64,000 nucleotides of DNA, from NCBI GenBank assembly GCA_036365515.1, contig CM070874.1:209306297-209370296 (forward strand), written 5' to 3'. Made by a program: the position numbers and the translations under genes. Position 1 is the stretch's first letter; each line of letters opens with the position of its first letter. Source of the stretch: Torymus aiolomorphi. Taxonomy: Eukaryota > Arthropoda > Insecta > Hymenoptera > Torymidae. A model generated the notes under the pieces. It saw nothing but the letters and a program-made list of their open reading frames with translations. It had not been told where the DNA came from and did no database searches. Shown in pieces: positions 43,971 to 58,300 of this stretch.

Positions 43971-45378
43971 AATGAGACACCTTTTGGTGTTATCATCCGG
44001 ATGATACCCCCGAAAGTGGACATTCCGATACGCATAAGTGTCATTGTCTATTTTTAAATAAATTAACTTTTGTCATTATTATATAACCTTGTAAGAATAT
44101 TTCCTAGAATATTGTAGTAATATATTCCTACAATATTAAAATGAATTATTCGAACTAAAAAATTTGTAATGGAAAAGCGGTCATTTTGGTTTGAAGGAAT
44201 ATTGCCTCAAGGTTTCTCCCATGTTTATTAACGTTGAGGGAATATTAGCGGAAATGGCGAAAATGGCAAATAAATATTGAGGGAATATTCCTTAAATATT
44301 CAGTGCTACAGGGGAAGTGTCAAAAACAAAATTCTTCGCGAACTATCGAGTATATTTATTTTCATAGCGTAGTAAAATCACATTTCTTAACTATTAAGAA
44401 ATGTGACTTCAATAGATTATTTATTAATTATTAATTATTAATTATTTCTTAATTATTAATTCAATACTTCCAAAAAATGGATATTTTCTATTAAAACCAG
44501 GAGGAATTAATGCTATGAAATATTTCGTAATATTTACACAATTTAGTTTTTATGGTAAATACTACTTACTTCCAGTTTTCAAAGTAATGGCTGGATAAAT
44601 GTAAAGATTTTCTTTTCTCAGTATACGTATACAAATGACGCGATAAACAAAAAACCCGTGAAACAACGATTAACAAATATAGTAAAAATAGTTTAGTGAA
44701 GACGGCAGAACGCGAATAAATAATACGCGAGTAAATTAGAAATAATTTATAAAGATTCTTAGCTTATCGCAGTTGATGGTTTCTTCGTATATTGGAATAT
44801 ATCGTAAATAGGAATAATATTTATGGTGATTGAATTCAATGCTTTTAGTGGCAAACGAAATAAAATGCTCGATAATTACTTGGTAATTCGTTCCTTTTAT
44901 GTTTCCTTTTGTTTTTCCAGTGGTCCCGTATAATAATATTAGATGTAGCAATAATATCGCATAAGATACAAAATATTTTAATAGTTAATATTAAATTATA
45001 CGAACTTATAAAAATTACTACGAACTATATATATTCTCGATAAATTATTGGTTACTGTCTTTAACGGCTAATTAATTTCGACTGTCATGGCAACGAATTT
45101 TCGCAGCCCGCACACCTGAATACGCGAAAATTCCCTCCCACCACAATCGTTCGTTGTCTGTCTCACTCCTATCGACAAGAGCGCGAGAGGTGCCTGAGAA
45201 GTGCTACCACCCGTCCAGCGCAACACTTGTTCTCGTGTCGTATGCGTTTCCTCACGGTCGTTGCGCTGGATCGAGCCACTGCCCCGCTAGTGCAGCGATT
45301 GTTGTTCATCGCACGATTGTTATTTCCTAATTACTCCCTTTCGTAATATTAACTCTACTTAATTTAACAATTGAAAAT

Positions 45379-45539
45379 TGCCGCCGTACGCGCTCTTTAG
45401 AGAAGCTTTAAAATCGATTTCAAATTTTCTCTCTTTTTTTCGAGACAATCAATCACAAACAGTTTTTTCATGCTTCACGTATAACAGGCCATCATTATTT
45501 TATAAGGGAAAATACGACAAAAATTAATATGATATCATG
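45379..45539. other. Junction DNA
   Basis: Short unique stretch between the direct repeat and the duplicated unit. Nothing recognised. Confidence 0.3.
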
Positions 45540-45848
45540 CAAAAAGTGATTAAATGGCTGTTAACAGATTTTTCATTAGAAGGTGTTTGGAATGCTTCTT
45601 TTAATCTTTAGACTTACAGGATTCGAGATATCAAAACGACTTTTAAAAGTGCCCAATCTTGTGTCTTGTATCATATATCAACTATATATACAAAGTTTAT
45701 ATCGTGGGTCGATATGATAAGGATATTGGTTAATAATATTAACGTAAATTATTTGAAGTATATTGAGACATTAAAAAGAGACAACGCAAATAAACTTTAT
45801 CCGATTGTATTGAAAACTAAGTCATACAAAATCAAGTATTTTATTTAA
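45540..45848 (+). repeat. Duplicated unit, copy 2 (partner at 30241-30560)
   Basis: Plus-strand match to the minus strand at 30241-30560. The frame 45666-45848 reads SWVDMIRI.., then YLKYIETLKRDNANKL and IVLKTKSYK before a stop. Most differences between the copies inside this segment keep the residue class, which hints at a protein-coding parent. Confidence 0.55.
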
Positions 45849-46642
45849 AATTATTATATTCAAAATTAATGTTGTTATATAATATTATATATGGTAAGAT
45901 ACGCGCTTTTTTCTTAGAAGCCAATTATGTAAAAAATGTATTTTTTGCAATGAAAATAGTAGATACTTTAATCACTGAACAAAGTGTAGCTCATCGGGCA
46001 CACACCTGTTCCCATGGCTCAATTAGCGGCCCGAATGCAGCTCGATTTTTCGTTAAAAGTTAATAGTTGCATGTGAAACAAATAAGAAGTGTTCTTTTTT
46101 TATTGCAAATTTAACATATTTTTCAATATATATTTCTTTTCTTTGCTATAAATTTTTTTAACTAATAATCGTCTGTCGAATAATCCGAAAACTTAATGTA
46201 TTTTTAATATTTATAAGAATAAAATCAAAATATGCACGTACCTTAAGGTAAATCTTAAAAACAAGACCTTGGAAAAATAAAAAGATCTTCTATTATTTTA
46301 AAAATAAAACAATCGGTCGGTTTTACTGTTATGTATAAGGCACACACTCACAAAGAAATAATCTAATAATTCTCAATAGTTTTTTAATTAAAAATTACTT
46401 TGATATACTCTGGTTAGAGTACAACCTTGCTTCGATGACATGCAGAACTACTCTGATGTACGTTATTGATTCGATGCGTTATTGGCTCAAATAATTGATA
46501 AACGTATTTGGTGACAGGATGTTTTGAGATAGTATTGTGTTAAAAGCACAAATGGATACTGTTATTACATTCCAGTGAGAAATCCGAATCACGAAATTTC
46601 ATTTCTATCAAGGAATTAATAAATACGTTTGATGCGTTTGTT
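45849..46642. other. AT-rich DNA, nothing recognised
   Basis: No coding frame with a domain, no repeats with clear ends. Confidence 0.4.
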
Positions 46643-46865
46643 ATTTAACACGTAAAATAAAGGTAATCAAATTATTATTATTCTATATTCAGAAGAACTA
46701 TAATTTAAAAATTAAGAATTAAGAATCGTATGATATCTTAGATTTGAAAACGAAGTTATTGTGAAAAACATATAAATATACATATATAAAAAAGAAATAT
46801 AAAACAATATAAAACAATAGAAACATATAAACATAAATATATAAATATAAATATTAATATATATA

Positions 46866-46932
<67 letters not shown>

Positions 46933-47108
46933 ATATCTATATATATATATTTCTATTTATATATTTATATGTTTTTCACAATAAATTCGTTTTCAAATCT
47001 AAGATATCATATGATTCTTAATTCTTTTATATCTAAAATATTTTTAAATTATAGTTCTTCTGAATATAGAATAATAATAATTTAATTACCTTTATTTTAC
47101 GTGTTAAA
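46643..47108. mobile_element. Foldback with central TA microsatellite
   Basis: Inverted arms of about 150 bp: TTTAACACGTAAAATAAAGG / CCTTTATTTTACGTGTTAAA at the ends, then TCTATATTCAGAAGAACTAT, ATGATATCTTAGATTTG and GTGAAAAACATATAAATA in both orientations. A TA microsatellite of ~75 bp (46863-46940) forms the centre. Confidence 0.8.
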
Positions 47109-48340
47109 TAGGCTGAGTCTCTGTCAAATCGAGAGGTCAAAAAAATGAATCTTCTTAGAACTCTCAGAAAATGTTCTACTACTTATTTTGGATATACCTG
47201 AATTTTTTCAGATTTTTTAGACCGATAGTTTTTGAGATATCAGAGGTGAAAAATTGAATTTTAATGATTTTTTTCTTTTTTCTTGCAATTTCAATTGATA
47301 ACTACTCTTTGAAGGTTTTATATAAATTAACAAATTTTTTTTAGAAAAGTTAGGAACTTCTCTCACTAAAAGGAAAAAAAATCACTGATATTAAATATTT
47401 AATGCAAGTATGATGAAATTTCATTTAAAATATTAAAATGATAAAAAAAGACCGATCAAAGCTTCGAATACCAAAATTTTTTTGGAAGTACGTTATTTTA
47501 TGTACAAACTGCCCCTGAATAGGCCTAAATGTATTGAAGCTTTGTTTTCTCAAAAAAAAAGTTAAAAAACATGATTTTTTAAAAAAAAAATCAATTATTT
47601 TTTGTTTTACATGCTCGAACAAGTTTTAAAGTTAGCAATATATCCCATGTACCGGGTAGTCCTTACCAAATTTTGAGAGTAAGTTTCAGTCAGTATATGT
47701 AAAAAGAATTCGAAAAACATCACAAAAGTTTTACTACACGTATAACTTATTCAATACTTTAAAATTTAGATGTTTAAATTAGAAAAAAGTATCGCAGAAA
47801 CACATTCATAATTTACACATAAGTCATATAATAAACAACAATCAAAATGCGCATCAGGCACATAATTTGTTATAAAATTTGTTTTTATAATAAACCAAAG
47901 TTAAATAAAGTACTTCGTAATATTAGGTATTGAAAAAAAATGTCTTGAAAGTTAACCGTAGTAGTAAACTCCTAGTTTGACTGATAAATTAGGGAACAGA
48001 AATTGTAACCTACTATTCTTACTATTATGTAACCAAAAATATCCAGTTTATATGACATTATATTATATAATATTACATTATGAATTAGTAAGCATCATCG
48101 TTCAACCATGCTTTATGTACCAATTAGATCTATTACACTCAGCTCTTTTTTGTAGCTTTTTCTTAGCAGTATTTAATTGGGTTGATGCGCTTAAAATTAG
48201 CTTATAGGGGAGAATAAATATGTTCTATAAAAGTTTGTAAAAATAGAAAACTCTAATATTTTATATTGAACTTCCATGTATACAAAATATACGTATAAAA
48301 AAATAGAAAAATAGATAATATGTTTAAGTTTAATCTATTA
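47109..48340. other. AT-rich DNA, nothing recognised
   Basis: Contains homopolymer A/T runs. Short frames at 47425-47622 and 47977-48207 have low complexity and no domain. The 3' flank of the transposase-like gene begins near 48340. Confidence 0.4.
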
Positions 48341-49305
48341 CTTTCATTTCTTCACTTTCTGAACTATTAGAAAATATTTTACATACAACTTTTCCATTGC
48401 TTAAAGGGTGAACAAAATGTTGTTGTTTTAATACCTTCACCCGACAGGTGTTCTTAAAACAAGAATTCAATTTTCTCAAATTTTTTTTTGTATTCTGCAG
48501 TTGGAGAATAAAAAAATTCAACATTTCTAAAATGTCCATGCTCTTTTAACCATTGAAACAATGATTTTGCAGTTAAAATTTGTTCACTGGATGGCAGTCT
48601 TAAACTAGCATGCGCTGCAGACCTTTTTACTAAACCTCCTAATCCATCACAAGCACCTTTTCCATGTGCTGTTGGAAAAAAATTCCAATCCACATCAATT
48701 TGATAATCTTGAACATGAAAATACACATTTAAAATATTTTTGAAATTCTTAAACTGTTGCGGAGCACCATCACTAAAGTAGTGGATTTTAGTCACAGTCA
48801 AATTTGTTTTCAGATAATCTACAATTAACTTTTGATAAGTGTAGACTGCTACCGTATCATGATCTAAATTATCTGAAATTATTATAAATCCTTTACTTTC
48901 AAGCTCGTTATTAATCTTATAATATGCAAACCCTACAAACACTGTCGCTTGTTCATTGTTCGAATGGAAACCTGGTGGTGCATTCTGAGCAATGAAAGCA
49001 TAATTTTCAGCATAGTCAAGATTTATAATAAATTCATTTTCCGGCAAACAATTTTTCAATTTCTTAAAATACAAAGACTGCTGCTCAGAAATAAAAGCAT
49101 GGGGTAATAAAGTTGTTACTGTTGAACAAAAATATGAAATTAAATCAAGAATATCCTCATTAAGATTTTTCAATGTGGTTACAGGAGTATGAAACCATTG
49201 AGAATAACTGATCTCTTGTATATCATTCTTCTCAAAAACCATTTCTAAGTACAACTTCAATTTCTCGATGCCAGGCGAGTCTTTGCATTCACCAAAATAG
49301 CACAT
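48333..49305 (-). pseudogene. Transposase-like protein, C-terminal fragment with a frame break
   Basis: Minus-strand frame from 49305 to 48454 (283 codons). Conserved-looking motifs are LDYAENYAF, ISDNLDHDTVAVYTYQ, IHYFSDGAPQQFKNFKN and FFPTAHGKGACDGLGGLVKRSA. I know this last pair from large families of uncharacterised proteins in insects and cnidarians that behave like DDE transposases; I cannot name the superfamily. The frame stops at 48454, but the neighbouring frame continues from a run of nine A (near 48482-48490) with LNSCFKNTCRVKVL and FVHPLSNGKVVCKIF to 48333. A one-base change in that homopolymer would explain the break. The N-terminal part is missing: upstream lies the satellite, after a TTTTTTCAG near 49325-49333 that looks like a splice acceptor. 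Confidence 0.6.
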
Positions 49306-52300
49306 AGGTTATGGTTTCCCTACTGAAAAAACTCAAGTGAGATCTCAGATGAGATCTCAGGTGAGATCTCATCTTGTTTCTGGTGTCAATTTCTCATCTG
49401 ACTTTAGTAACAAAATTTAAGCTAACATTTCACGTGAGAAACTCACGTGAGTTTTAGGAACTTGTATTTTTTCACATTTGTAAAATTGTAACGCGATTCA
49501 TATGAGAATATACGTGAGAATCTCGCGGCAGTCTTAGGATTTTTTTACTTTTCAAAAATTTTAAACTCGATTCACAAGAGAATACACATGAGAATCTCAC
49601 GTGAGTCTTGGAATATTTTTACATTTGTTAAATTTTAAACTCGTTTGACATGAGAATAGACGTGAGAATCTCACGTGAGTTTTAGGAACTTCTAATTTTC
49701 ACGCTTGCAAAATTTTAAACTCGATTCAGATGAGAATACACGTGAGAATCTCACGTGAGTTTTAGGAACTATTTTTTTACATTTGTAAAATTTTAACGCG
49801 ATTCATATGAGAATATACGTGAGAATCTCACGTGAGACTTAGTATATTTTGTCTGTTGTTAAATTTCAAAATCAATACAGATGAGAATACACGTGAGAAT
49901 CTCACCTGAGTTTTAGAAACTTGTATTTTTTTAATTTTCACAAATTTTAAGCGCGATTCAGATGAGAATACACGTGAGAATCTCGCGTCAGTCTTAGGAT
50001 TTTTTACTTTTCAAAAATTTTAAACTCGATTCACATGAGAATACACATGAGAATCTCACGTGAGTCTTGGAATATTTTTTCATTTGTTAAATTTTAAACT
50101 TGTTTCATATAAGAATACACGTGAGAATATCACGTGAGTTTTAGGAACTTCTAATTTTTACGTTTGCAAAATTTTAAACTCGATTCAGATGAGAATACAC
50201 GTGAGAATCTCACGTGAGTTTTAGGAAGTATTTTTTTACATTTGGAATATTTTTTCATTTGTTAAATTTTAAACTCGTTTCACATGAGAATACTCGTGAG
50301 AATCTCACGTGAGTTTTAGGAACTTCTACTTTTTACATTTGCAAAATTTTAAGCGCGATTCAGATGAGATTACACGTGAGAATCTCACGTCAGTCTTAGG
50401 ATTATTTTATTTTTGAAAAATTTTATTGGAATATTTTTTCATTTGTTAAATTTTAAACTCGTTTTACATGAGAACACACGTGAGAATCTCACGTGAGTTT
50501 TAGGAACTTCTACTTTTTACTTTTGCAAAATTTTAAACTCGATTCAGATGAGAATACACGAGAGAATCTCACGTGAGTTTCAGGAACTACTTTTTCGCAT
50601 TTGTAAAATTTTAACGCGATTCATATGAGAATATACGTGAAAATCTCACGTGAGACTTGGTATCTTTCTGTTGTTAAATTTAAAAATCAATACAGATGAG
50701 AATACACGTGAGAATCTCACCTGAGTTTTAGAAACTTGTATTTTTTTAATTTTCTCAAATTTTAAGCGCGATTCAGATGAGAATACACGTGAGAATCTCG
50801 CGTCAGTCTTAGGATTTTTTACTTTTCAAAAATTTTAAACTCGATTCACATGAGAATACACATGAGAATCTCACGTGAGTCTTGGAATATTTTTTCATTT
50901 GTTAAATTTTAAACTTGTTTCATATGAGAATACACGTGAGAATCTCACGTGAGTTTTAGGAACTTCTAATTTTTACGTTTGCAAAATTTTAAACTCGATT
51001 CAGATGAGAATACACGTGAGAATCTCATGAGAGTTTTAGGAAGTATTTTTTTACATTTGGAATATTTTTTCATTTGTTAAATTTTAAACTCGTTTCACAT
51101 GAGAAGACTCGTGAGAATCTCACGTGAGTTTTAGGAACTTCTACTTTTTACATTTGTAAAATTTTAAGCGCGATTCAGATGAGATTACACGTGAGAATCT
51201 CACGTCAGTCTTAGGATTATTTTATTTTTGAAAAATTTTATTGGAATATTTTTTCATTTGTTAAATTTTAAACTCGTTTCACATGAGAACACACGTGAGA
51301 ATCTCACGTGAGTTTTAGGAAATTCTACTTTTTACTTTTGCAAAATTTTAAACTCGATTCAGATGAGAATACACGAGAGAATCTCACGTGAGTTTTAGGA
51401 ACTACTTTTTCACATTTGTAAAATTTTAACGCGATTCATATGAGAATATACGTGAAAATCTCACGTGAGACTTGGTATCTTTCTGTTGTTAAATCTAAAA
51501 ATCAATACAGATGAGAATACACGTGAGAATCTCACCTGAGTTTTAGAAACTTGTATTTTTTTAATTTTCTCAAATTTTAAGCGCGATTCAGATGAGAATA
51601 CACATGAGAATCTCACGTGAGTCTTGGAATATTTTTTCATTTGTTAAATTTTAAACTTGTTTCATATGAGAATACACGTGAGAATCTCACGTGAGTTTTA
51701 GGAACTTCTACTTTTTACTTTTGCAAAATTTTAAGCCCGATTCAGATGAGATTACACGTGAGAATCTCAAGTGAGACTTGGTATCTTTCTGTTGTTAAAT
51801 TTCAAAATCAATACAGATGAGAATACACGTGAGAATCTCATGAGAGTTATAGGAAGTATTTTTTTACATTTGGAATATTTTTTCATTTGTTAAATTTTAA
51901 ACTCGTTTCACTTGAGAATACACATGAGAATCTCACGTGTGTCTTGGAATATTTTTTCATTTGTTAAATTTTAAACTCGTTTCACATGAGAATCTCACGT
52001 GAGTATTAGGAACTTCTACTTTTTACTTTTGCAAAATTTTAAGCCCGATTCAGATGAGATTACACGTGAGAATCTCAAGTGAGACTTGGTATCTTTCTGT
52101 TGTTAAATTTCAAAATCAATACAGATGAGAATACACGTGAGAATCTCACCTGAGTTTTAGAAACTTCAACTTCTTACTTTTGCAAAATTTTAAACTCGAT
52201 TCAGATGAGAATACACGAGAGAATCTCACGTGAGTTTTAGGAACTACTTTTTCACATTTGTCAAATTTTAACGCGATTCATATGAGAATATACGTGAGAA

Positions 52301-55300
52301 TCTCACGTGAGACTTGGTATCTGTCTGTTGTTAAATTTAAAAATCAATACAGATGAGAATACACGTGAGAATCTCACCTGAGTTTTAGAAACTTGTATTT
52401 TTTTAATTTTCTCAAATTTTAAGCGCGATTCAGATGAGAATACACGTGAGAATCTCGCGTCAGTCTTAGGATTTTTTACTTTTCAAAAATTTTAAACTCG
52501 ATTCACATGAGAATACGCATGAGAATCTCACGTGAGTCTTGGAATATTTTTTCATTTGTTAAATTTTAACTTGTTTCATATGAGAATACACGTGAGAATC
52601 TCACATGAGTTTTATTAACTTCTAATTTTTACGTTTGCAAAATTTTAAACTCGATTCAGATGAGAATACACGTGAGAATCTCACGAGAGTTTTAGGAAGT
52701 ATTTTTTTACATATGGAATATTTTTTCATTTGTTAAATTTTAAACTCGTTTCACTTGAGAATACACATGAGAATCTCACGTGTGTCTTGGAATATTTTTT
52801 CATTTGTTAAATTTTAAACTCGTTTCACATGAGAATACTCGTGAAAATCTCACGTGAGTTTTAGGAACTTCTACTTTTTACATTTGTAAAATTTTAAGCG
52901 CGATTCAGATGAGATTACACGTGAGAATCTCACGTCAGTCTTAGGATTATTTTATTTTTGAAAAATTTTATTGGAATATTTTTTCATTTGTTAAATTTTA
53001 AACTCGTTTCACATGAGAACACACGTGAGAATCTCACGTGAATTTTAGGAACTTCTACTTTTTACTTTTACAAAATTTTAAACTCGATTCAGATGAGAAT
53101 ACACGTGAGAATCTCACCTGAGTTTTAGAAACTTGTATTTTTTTAATTTTCTCAAATTTTAAGCGCGATTCAGATGAGAATACACGTGAGAATCTCGCGT
53201 CAGTCTTAGGATTTTTTACTTTTCAAAAATTTTAAACTCGATTCACATGAGAATACACATGAGAATCTCACGTGAGTCTTGGAATATTTTTTCATTTGTT
53301 AAATTTTAAACTTTTTTCATATGAGAATACACGTGAGAATCTCACGTGAGTTTTAGGAACTTCTAATTTTTACGTTTGCAAAATTTTAAACTCGATTCAG
53401 ATGAGAATACACGTGAGAATCTCATGAGAGTTTTAGGAAGTATTTTTTTACATTTGGAATATTTTTTCATTTGTTAAATTTTAAACTCGTTTCACATGAG
53501 AATACTCGTGAGAATCTCACGTGAGTTTTAAGAACTTCTACTTTTTACATTTGTAAAATTTTAAGCGCGATTCAGATGAGATTACACGTGAGAATCTCAC
53601 GTCAGTCTTAGGATTATTTTATTTTTGACAAATTTTATTGGAATATTTTTTCATTTGTTAAATTTTAAACTCGTTTCACATGAGAACACACGTGAGAATC
53701 TCACGTGAGTTTTAGGAAATTCTACTTTTTACTTTTGCAAAATTTTAAACTCGATTCAGATGAGAATACACGAGAGAATCTCACGTGAGTTTTAGGAACT
53801 ACTTTTTCACATTTGTAAAATTTTAACGCGATTCATATGAGAATATACGTGAAAATCTCACGTGAGACTTGGTATCTTTCTGTTGTTAAATTTAAAAATC
53901 AATACAGATGAGAATACACGTGAGAATCTCACCTGTGTTTTAGAAACTTGTATTTTTTTAATTTTCTCAAATTTTAAGCGCGATTCAGATGAGAATACAC
54001 ATGAGAATCTCACGTGAGTCTTGGAATATTTTTTCATTTGTTAAATTTTAAACTTATTTCATATGAGAATACACGTGAGAATCTCACGTGAGTTTTAGGA
54101 ACTTCTAATTTTTACGTTTGCAAAATTTTAAACTCGATTCAGATGAGAATACACGTGAGAATCTCATGAGAGTTATAGGAAGTATTTTTTTACATTTGGA
54201 ATATTTTTTCATTTGTTAAATTTTAAACTCGTTTCACTTGAGAATACACATGAGAATCTCACGTGTGTCTTGGAATATTTTTTCATTTGTTAAATTTTAA
54301 ACTCGTTTCACATGAGAATCTCACGTGAGTATTAGGAACTTCTACTTTTTACTTTTGCAAAATTTTAAGCCCGATTCAGATGAGATTACACGTGAGAATC
54401 TCAAGTGAGACTTGGTATCTTTCTGTTGTTAAATTTCAAAATCAATACAGATGAGAATACACGTGAGAATCTCACCTGAGTTTTAGAAACTTCTACTTCT
54501 TACTTTTGCAAAATTTTAAACTCGATTCAGATGAGAATACACGAGAGAATCTCACGTGAGTTTTAGGAACTACTTTTTCACATTTGTCAAATTTTAACGC
54601 GATTCATATGAGAATATACGTGAGAATCTCACGTGAGACTTGGTATCTGTCTGTTGTTAAATTTAAAAATCAATACAGATGAGAATACACGTGAGAATCT
54701 CACCTGAGTTTTAGAAACTTGTATTTTTTTAATTTTCTCAAATTTTAAGCGCGATTCAGATGAGAATACACGTGAGAATCTCGCGTCAGTCTTAGGATTT
54801 TTTACTTTTCAAAAATTTTAAACTCGATTCACATGAGAATACACATGAGAATCTCACGTGAGTCTTGGAATATTTTTTCATTTGTTAAATTTTAACTTGT
54901 TTCATATGAGAATACACGTGAGAATCTCACATGAGTTTTAGGAACTTCTAATTTTTACGTTTGCAAAATTTTAAACTCGATTCAGATGAGAATACACGTG
55001 AGAATCTCACGAGAGTTTTAGGAAGTATGTTTTACATTTGGAATATTTTTTCATTTGTTAAATTTTAAACCCGTTTCACTTGAGAATACACATGAGAATC
55101 TCACGTGTGTCTTGGAATATTTTTTCATTTGTTAAATTTTAAACTCGTTTCACATGAGAATACTCGTGAGAATCTCACGTGAGTTTTAGGAACTGCTACT
55201 TTTTACATTTGTAAAATTTTAAGCGCGATTCAGATGAGATTACACGTGAGAATCTCACGTCAGTCTTAGGATTATTTTATTTTTGAAAAATTTTATTGGA

Positions 55301-58300
55301 ATATTTTTTCATTTGTTAAATTTTAAACTCGTTTCACATGAGAACACACGTGAGAATCTCACGTGAATTTTAGGAACTTCTACTTTTTACTTTTACAAAA
55401 TTTTAAACTCGATTCAGATGAGAATACACGTGAGAATCTCACCTGAGTTTTAGAAACTTGTATTTTTTTAATTTTCTCAAATTTTAAGCGCGATTCAGAT
55501 GAGAATACACGTGAGAATCTCGCGTCAGTCTTAGGATTTTTTACTTTTCAAAAATTTTAAACTCGATTCACATGAGAATACACATGAAAATCTCACGTGA
55601 GTCTTGGAATATTTTTTCATTTGTTAAATTTTAAACTTGTTTCATATGAGAATCCACGTGAGAATCTCACGTGAGTTTTAGGAACTTCTAATTTTTACGT
55701 TTGCATAATTTTAAACTCGATTCAGATGAGAATACACGTGAGAATCTCACGTGAGTTTTAGAAAGTATTTTTTTACATTTGGAATATTTTTTCATTTGTT
55801 AAATTTTAAACTCGTTTCACTTGAGAATACACATGAGAATCTCACGTGTGTCTTGGAATATTTTTTCATTTGTTAAATTTTAAACTCGTTTCACATGAGA
55901 ATACTCGTGAGAATCTCACGTGAGTTTTAGGAACATCTACCTTTTACTTTTGCAAAATTTTAAGCGCGATTCAGATGAGATTACACGTGAGAATATCACG
56001 TCAGTCTTAGGATTATTTTATTTTTGAAAAATTTTATTGGAATATTTTTTCATTTGTTAAATTTTAAACTCGTTTCACATGAGAATTCACGTGAGAATCT
56101 TACGTGAATTTTAGGAACTTCTACATTTTACTTTTGCAAAATTTTAACGCGATTCATATGAGAATATACGTGAGAATCTCACGTGAGACTTGGTAATTTC
56201 TGTTGTTAAATTTCAAAATCAATACAAATGAGAATACACGTGAGAATCTCACCTGAGTTATAGAAACTTGTATTTTTTTAATTTTCTCAAATTTTAAGCG
56301 CGATTCAGATGAGATTACACGTGAGAATCTCGCATCAGTCTTAGGATTTTTTACTTTTCAAAGATTTTAAACTCGATTCAATTGAGAATACACATGAGAA
56401 TCTCACGTGGGTCTTGGAATATTTTTTCATTTGTTAAATTTTAAACTCGTTTCACATGAGAATACACGTGAGAATCTCAAGTGAGTTTAAGGAACTTATA
56501 ATTTTTACGTATGCAAAATTTTAAACTCGATTCAGATGAGAATACACGTGAGAATCTCACGTGAGACTTAGTATCTTTTTTCTTTTGTTAAATTTCAAAA
56601 TCAATACAGATGAGAATACACGTGAGAATCTCAAGTGTGTCTTGGAATATTTTTTCATTTGTTAAATTTTAAACTCGTTTCACATGAGAATACACATGAG
56701 AATCTCACGTGTATCTTGGAATATTTTTTCATTTGTTAAATTTTAAACTCGTTTCACATGAGAATACTCGTGAGAATCTCACCTGAGTTTTAGGAACTTC
56801 TACTTTTTACTTTTGCAAAATTTTAAGCGCGATTCAGATGAGATTACACGTGAGAATCTCACATCAGTCTTAAGATTATCTTATTTTGAACAATAAGATT
56901 ATTTTATTTTGATAAATTTTAAACTCGATTCAGATGAGAATACACGTGAGAATCTCACGTGAGACTTAGTATCTTTTTTCTGTTGTTAAATTTCAAAATC
57001 AATACAGATGAGAATACACGTGAGAATCTCGCCTGAGTTTTATAAACTTGTAGTTTTTTAATTTTCTCAAATTTTAAGCGTGATTCAGATGAGAATACGC
57101 GTGAGAATCTCGTGTCAGTCTTAGGATTTTTTACTTTTCAAAAATTTTAAACTCGATTCACATGAGAATACACATGAGAATCTCACGTGAGTCTTGGAAT
57201 ATTTCTTCATTTGTTAAATTTTAAACTCGTTTCACATGAGAATACACGTGAGAATCTCACGTGAGTTTTAGGAACTTCTAATTTTTACGTTTGCAAAATT
57301 TTATACTCGATCCAGATGAGAATACACGTGAGAATCTCACGTGAGTTTTAGGAACTATTTTATTACATTTGTAAAATTTTAACGCGATTCATATGAGAAT
57401 ATACGTGAGAATCTCACGTGAGACTTAGTATCTTTTTTCTGTTGTTAAATTTCAAAATCAATACAGATGAGATTACACGTGAGAATCTCACGTGTGTCTT
57501 GGAATATTTTTTCATTTGTTAAATTTTAAACTCGCTTCACATGAGAATACACGTGAGAATCTCACGTCAGTCTTAGGATTATTTTATTTTTGAAAAATTT
57601 TAAACTCGATTCACATGAGAATACACATAAGAATCTCACGTGAGTCTTGGAATATTTTTTCATTTGTTAAATTTTAAACTCGTTTCACATGAGAATATAC
57701 GTGAGAATCTCACGTGAATTTTAGGAACTTCTACTTTTTACTTTTGCAAAATTTTAAGCGCGATTCAGATGAGATTACACGTGAGAATCTCACGTGAGTT
57801 TTAGGAACTATTTTTTTACATTTGTCAAATTTTAAACTTGTATCACATGAGAATACACGTGAGAATCTCACGTGATTTTTAGGCATTGTATTTTTTTACT
57901 TTTCTAAAATTTCATACTCGATTAAAATGAGAATACACGTCAGAATCTCACGTGAGTTTAACAATTTTTTTACTTTTGTCAAATTTCATACTCGATTCAC
58001 ATGAGAATAGACGTCAGAATCCCACGTGAGTCTTAGGATTTTTTTACTTTTGTTAAATTTTAAACTCGATTCACATGAGAATCTCATGTAAGTTCTAGGA
58101 ACTTGAATTTTTTTATTTTTCTCAAATTTTAAGCGCGATTCAGATACGAATACACGTGAGAATTTCACGTCAGTATTAGGATTTTTTTACTTTTCTAATA
58201 TTTTAAATTCGATTCACATGAGAATCCACGTGAGTATTAGTCTTTTATTTTTACTTCTTCGTAAATTTTAAACTCGAGTCACATGAGAATTCACGGGAGG

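Larger units (their letters stand above)
42036..44623. mobile_element. CACTA/EnSpm-like DNA transposon relic (2588 bp)
   Basis: Terminal inverted repeats ACTGAGAGAAGAAAATC (left) and ACTGAGAAAAGAAAATC (right, complement), continuing CTTTACAT, about 24 bp with one internal mismatch. The TA at 42034-42035 is repeated at 44624-44625, and the uninterrupted sister copy reads GTACGTATAC across this point. The ends and 2-bp duplication fit CACTA-type elements. Inside are two younger insertions and a decayed transposase-associated frame on the minus strand. Confidence 0.7.
41565..45372. repeat. Long direct repeat, copy 2 (LTR-like), interrupted
   Basis: Same sequence as 36809-38407 but without the MITE of that copy and with a 2.6-kb DNA transposon inserted at 42036-44623. 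After removal of the insert the copy is about 1.2 kb. Homology ends at TTAACAATTGAAAA (about 45380). Confidence 0.6.
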
